A stretch of 18,531 bases of DNA from an uncultured Verrucomicrobiota bacterium (lineage in GTDB: Bacteria; Verrucomicrobiota; Verrucomicrobiae; Opitutales; Opitutaceae): the NCBI GenBank assembly GCA_946482165.1, contig CAMLQS010000062.1, positions 1 through 18,531 on the forward strand. Direction: 5' to 3'. The notes below the pieces were generated by a model. It was not told the origin of the DNA, made no database searches, and worked only from the letters and a program-made list of their open reading frames with translations. The translations under genes were made by a program, and so were the position numbers. Shown in pieces: positions 15,821 to 18,531 of the stretch (positions within the stretch are counted from its first letter, which is position 1; every line of letters begins with the position of its first letter).

Positions 15821-18531
15821 ATGAAAGTCCCCCCGCCCCTTCGCCTGCTACCGATCTGGCTGCTCCTGCTCGGCTTCATCGCCCAGTTCTCCGGTGTCGC
15901 CCAAGCCGCCGCCCCCCTCCGCCGGCCGATCTCCCCGCAACAGCCGATGTGGCTCATCCACATCGACACCTGGAACTACGCCGATCCGCAAAAAATCATC
16001 GCCCTCATCCCCGCCGATATCCGGCCCTTCGTGGTGATGAACATCTCGCTCTCCGTCAGCAACAACGCGGAGACCGGCCAGTTCACCATCGCCGAATACG
16101 GCTACGAGACCGCGAAATCCTGGCTGCGCGCCTGCGCCGAAAACCAGATGTGGGCCATGGTTCAGCCCTCCAGCGGAGCCTACAGCCGGTTTTCCGATTT
16201 CGATCTCTCCGTTTACGAGGAGTTCTACCGCGACTACCCGAACCTCATCGGGTTCAATTATTGCGAGCAATTCTGGGGCTTCGGCGACAGCAACCCGCTC
16301 GCGACCACCTGGACCGACCGGATGGCCCACCTCGCGAACCTGCTCGCGTTGAGCAACCGGCACGGCGGCTACGTCGTCGTCAGCTGGAACGGCAACCAGT
16401 ATTCCCCCAACATCAACCCCATCGCCATGCTCAAGCGCGTGCCGGCCTTCGCCGCCGCCTGCCGCACCTACACGGAAAACTACATCCTCTGCGAAAAATA
16501 CACCACGCAGACCTACCAGTCCGACATGGAGAGCCTCTGCCTCGGCGCCTACCTCTCCGGATACTCCGGCAACTACGGCATGCGCTACGACGACACCGGC
16601 TGGACCGACTCCACCGGCGCCCATGCGAACTTCACCATGGCCACGCTGGGCGCCCCCTTCCTCGAACACGTCATGCTCACCGGCCAGACCGTCTTCGACG
16701 GCCCCGAACTCATCTGGACGCAATGCTTCCGCGAAATCAGCGCCGGCTCCACCACCGACGGCTACGCCATGCGCCGCTGGGGAACGTATCCACAGTTCGA
16801 CAACGTCAGCGTGGACCTCTTCCGCAAGGTGCTCGACGGCACCGTGCGCATCCCCGCCCGCCGCGAGGTCATCGACCGCACCAAGGTCGTCGCCATCAAC
16901 AACGTCGGCTCCGGCACCATCGACGCCATATACAGCTCGCTCGAAACGCTCTTCGAGGGGCTCTACCGCATGGATGGCGAAGGCAATCTGAGAAACAACA
17001 AGAGCTTCTTCAAAAAGACCGGCCGCTACCCGACCATTCCCACCGTCTTTGGGCTCGATGACGCCGACGCCCAGTCTTTCCCGGTGCAGGTCAACCACTC
17101 CGCCGCCGCCACCCGCTGGCCCACCATCGCCGCCAAGGTCTCCGAGTTCAACGGTCTCTTCCCGCAGCAATACACCGGCGACATCTACGCCGGCCGACAC
17201 GAGAACGGCTGGGTCGTCTATAACCCCTTCAAAACCGGCCAGACCGCCAGCGGCTCCATCCCCTTCAGATACAACACCTGCACCGGCATGGATCTCACCC
17301 TCTCGCAATACACCGCGGGCGTGGTGAAGGAATACTCCAACCGCGTGACGTATTACCTGACCAACTACGACAACGTCCTCGATACCGGCCTCAAGACCGA
17401 CACCATCGTGATCCGCGGCGCCGGCACCGAGCCCACCTGGTCCTTCGTCGATCGCGCCAGCCACCAGGCCAGCGTCGTCACCAAGACCTGGAGCGGCGGC
17501 GTCTTCACCCTGACCGTCCAGCACAACGGCCCGCTCGACATCACCGTCAACTGCTCCGGCGCCGCCACCGGCCGCCTCACCGCCTACACCCCCGCCTCCA
17601 TCGTCGCCCCGTCCAAGCCGTCCGTCTTCTCCGGCCCCCGCCAATACGAGGCCGAGTGCTTCGACTACCAAAACGTCGTCGGCATCACCAAAAACGGCGC
17701 CTCCGGCTCCATCCGCAACTACACCGGCCAAGGATACCTCCAGTTCGGCACCGTCGCCACCTCCGCCGTGCGCAACACCGTCACCGTGCCCGCCGCCGGC
17801 GCCTACCGCCTCGATACCCGTTACGCCACCGTTGGCGCGAACATCGCCTCGCTCGATCTCTACGTGAACGGCGTCAAGGTCGCCACGCCCACCTTCGCGC
17901 AGACGCCGACGCTCAGCGACTGGGCCGTCCTCAAGCAGTCCGTCACGCTCAAAGCCGGCGCCAACACCGTCGAGTATCGCGCCAACGCCACCCGCTCCAC
18001 CGCGCTCTACTTCGACAACCTCGTCGTCGTCCCGATCGCGTTCACCCAGGGCGCGACCATCCAGGAGAGCCAGGCCGGCTTCCTCGCCCTCGACGGCGCG
18101 ATCGCCACCGCCAATTCGGGCTATACCGGAACGGGCTATGCCGACACGAACAACGCGGCCGGCTCGAGCATCCGCTGGAAGATCACCTCCCCCTTCGAGA
18201 CCACCGCCGCCTTCACCTTCCGCTACGCCAGCACGGACGAGCGCACCGCCGCCCTCTCCATCAACGGCGTCACCGTCGTCCCCGGCGTCCGCTTCCCCTC
18301 CACCGGCTCCCTCGCCAACTGGGAACTCGTCACCGTCCACGCCTCCGTCGCCACCGGGAACTCCCTGGTGCGGCTGCAAGCCGTATCCGCCTCCGGACTA
18401 CCCAACATCGACTTCCTCGGCGTCGGCGGCGCCGAGACCTCCACCGGCATCGCGCCCGTCGCGGACTCCTATGTGCGCGACGGCGGCTCCGCCGGCGCCA
18501 ACTTCGGCGCCGCCACCCAGCTCGCGACCAA
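15821..18531 (+). CDS. Second multi-domain secreted GH98 glycoside hydrolase (tandem paralogue), 5' part
   Basis: The frame runs open from the ATG at 15821 to the window edge (903 codons, no stop), so the gene is truncated only by the window. The signal peptide ends AQA|AAP at about residue 29. The catalytic region matches the preceding gene along its length, including CEQFWGF with Glu149. A one-codon deletion after that motif shifts the other candidate acids to Asp256/Asp257 (RYDDTGW) and Glu296 (DGPELIW). The GH98 C-terminal region and two CBM-like beta-sandwiches follow (first one YEAECFDY), and a DNRLRE domain is beginning at the edge (ADSYVRDG). Differences from the first copy include WNGNQYS for WCGNQWS close to the catalytic region. 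Probably a related activity with altered specificity; the C-terminal half is not visible. Confidence 0.9.
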   Translation, partial: MKVPPPLRLLPIWLLLLGFIAQFSGVAQAAAPLRRPISPQQPMWLIHIDTWNYADPQKIIALIPADIRPFVVMNISLSVSNNAETGQFTIAEYGYETAKSWLRACAENQMWAMVQPSSGAYSRFSDFDLSVYEEFYRDYPNLIGFNYCEQFWGFGDSNPLATTWTDRMAHLANLLALSNRHGGYVVVSWNGNQYSPNINPIAMLKRVPAFAAACRTYTENYILCEKYTTQTYQSDMESLCLGAYLSGYSGNYGMRYDDTGWTDSTGAHANFTMATLGAPFLEHVMLTGQTVFDGPELIWTQCFREISAGSTTDGYAMRRWGTYPQFDNVSVDLFRKVLDGTVRIPARREVIDRTKVVAINNVGSGTIDAIYSSLETLFEGLYRMDGEGNLRNNKSFFKKTGRYPTIPTVFGLDDADAQSFPVQVNHSAAATRWPTIAAKVSEFNGLFPQQYTGDIYAGRHENGWVVYNPFKTGQTASGSIPFRYNTCTGMDLTLSQYTAGVVKEYSNRVTYYLTNYDNVLDTGLKTDTIVIRGAGTEPTWSFVDRASHQASVVTKTWSGGVFTLTVQHNGPLDITVNCSGAATGRLTAYTPASIVAPSKPSVFSGPRQYEAECFDYQNVVGITKNGASGSIRNYTGQGYLQFGTVATSAVRNTVTVPAAGAYRLDTRYATVGANIASLDLYVNGVKVATPTFAQTPTLSDWAVLKQSVTLKAGANTVEYRANATRSTALYFDNLVVVPIAFTQGATIQESQAGFLALDGAIATANSGYTGTGYADTNNAAGSSIRWKITSPFETTAAFTFRYASTDERTAALSINGVTVVPGVRFPSTGSLANWELVTVHASVATGNSLVRLQAVSASGLPNIDFLGVGGAETSTGIAPVADSYVRDGGSAGANFGAATQLAT
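16418..16646 (+). repeat. 229-bp tract identical to 11285-11513 (GH98 copy 2)
   Basis: Partner of the tract in the first GH98 gene, offset by 5133 bases. Perfect identity bounded by diverged flanks fits a recent gene conversion between the tandem copies. Confidence 0.93.

Noticed and set aside
10712..18379. Two very long antisense open frames (about 840 codons each) lying at matching positions opposite the two GH98 genes
   Set aside because: They lie exactly opposite confidently identified coding sequence, are Gly/Val/Asp/Glu-rich with no domain or motif, and arise because GC-rich third positions remove stop codons on the opposite strand. Their matching positions simply follow from the duplication of the sense genes.

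Overview
This is a GC-rich window that most resembles a Verrucomicrobiota genome, probably Opitutales/Opitutaceae. The inference rests on a typical mix of secreted proteins: autotransporter-associated beta-strand (PATR) repeat proteins without a beta-barrel, one PEP-CTERM protein, an H-X9-DG pseudopilin, long multi-domain glycoside hydrolases, and leaders with little Shine-Dalgarno signal. No rRNA, tRNA, CRISPR array, integrase or transposase was recognised.

Layout. 1-1410 (+) is the 3' part of a GH30-type (xylanase-like) secreted enzyme. 1582-1609 is a strong hairpin ending the minus-strand gene 1640-5896, which encodes a 1418-residue PATR-repeat surface protein. 5897-7005 is a 1.1-kb gene-poor stretch with an AT-rich island (about 6019-6100) and several hairpins. 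7006-8658 (+) encodes a second, shorter PATR protein ending in a PEP-CTERM signal, followed by a hairpin. 8771-9427 (+) is a secreted protein of unknown function. 9491-10312 (+) is a type II pseudopilin-like protein. 10313-10684 is non-coding and holds a long imperfect inverted repeat. 10685-15685 (+) encodes a 1666-residue multi-domain GH98 enzyme. 15821-18531 (+) is the start of a tandem GH98 paralogue cut by the window edge.

Functional reading (inference). Nearly every product carries an export signal. A GH30 xylanase-like enzyme and two GH98 enzymes (a family that includes xylanases as well as blood-group endo-galactosidases) suggest a locus for breaking down a complex polysaccharide, possibly glucuronoarabinoxylan. 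The PATR proteins are probably surface or matrix proteins, and the pseudopilin may belong to a secretion or surface-fibre machine.

Most interesting points. (1) Three otherwise unrelated proteins (GH30, long PATR, GH98) end in the same type of roughly 110-140-residue C-terminal module with a DxDGDGxxNLL motif, a candidate sorting or anchoring domain. (2) The two PATR proteins share related N-terminal regions but end in different C-terminal signals. (3) The two GH98 genes share a perfectly identical 229-bp tract inside otherwise diverged sequence, indicating recent gene conversion.
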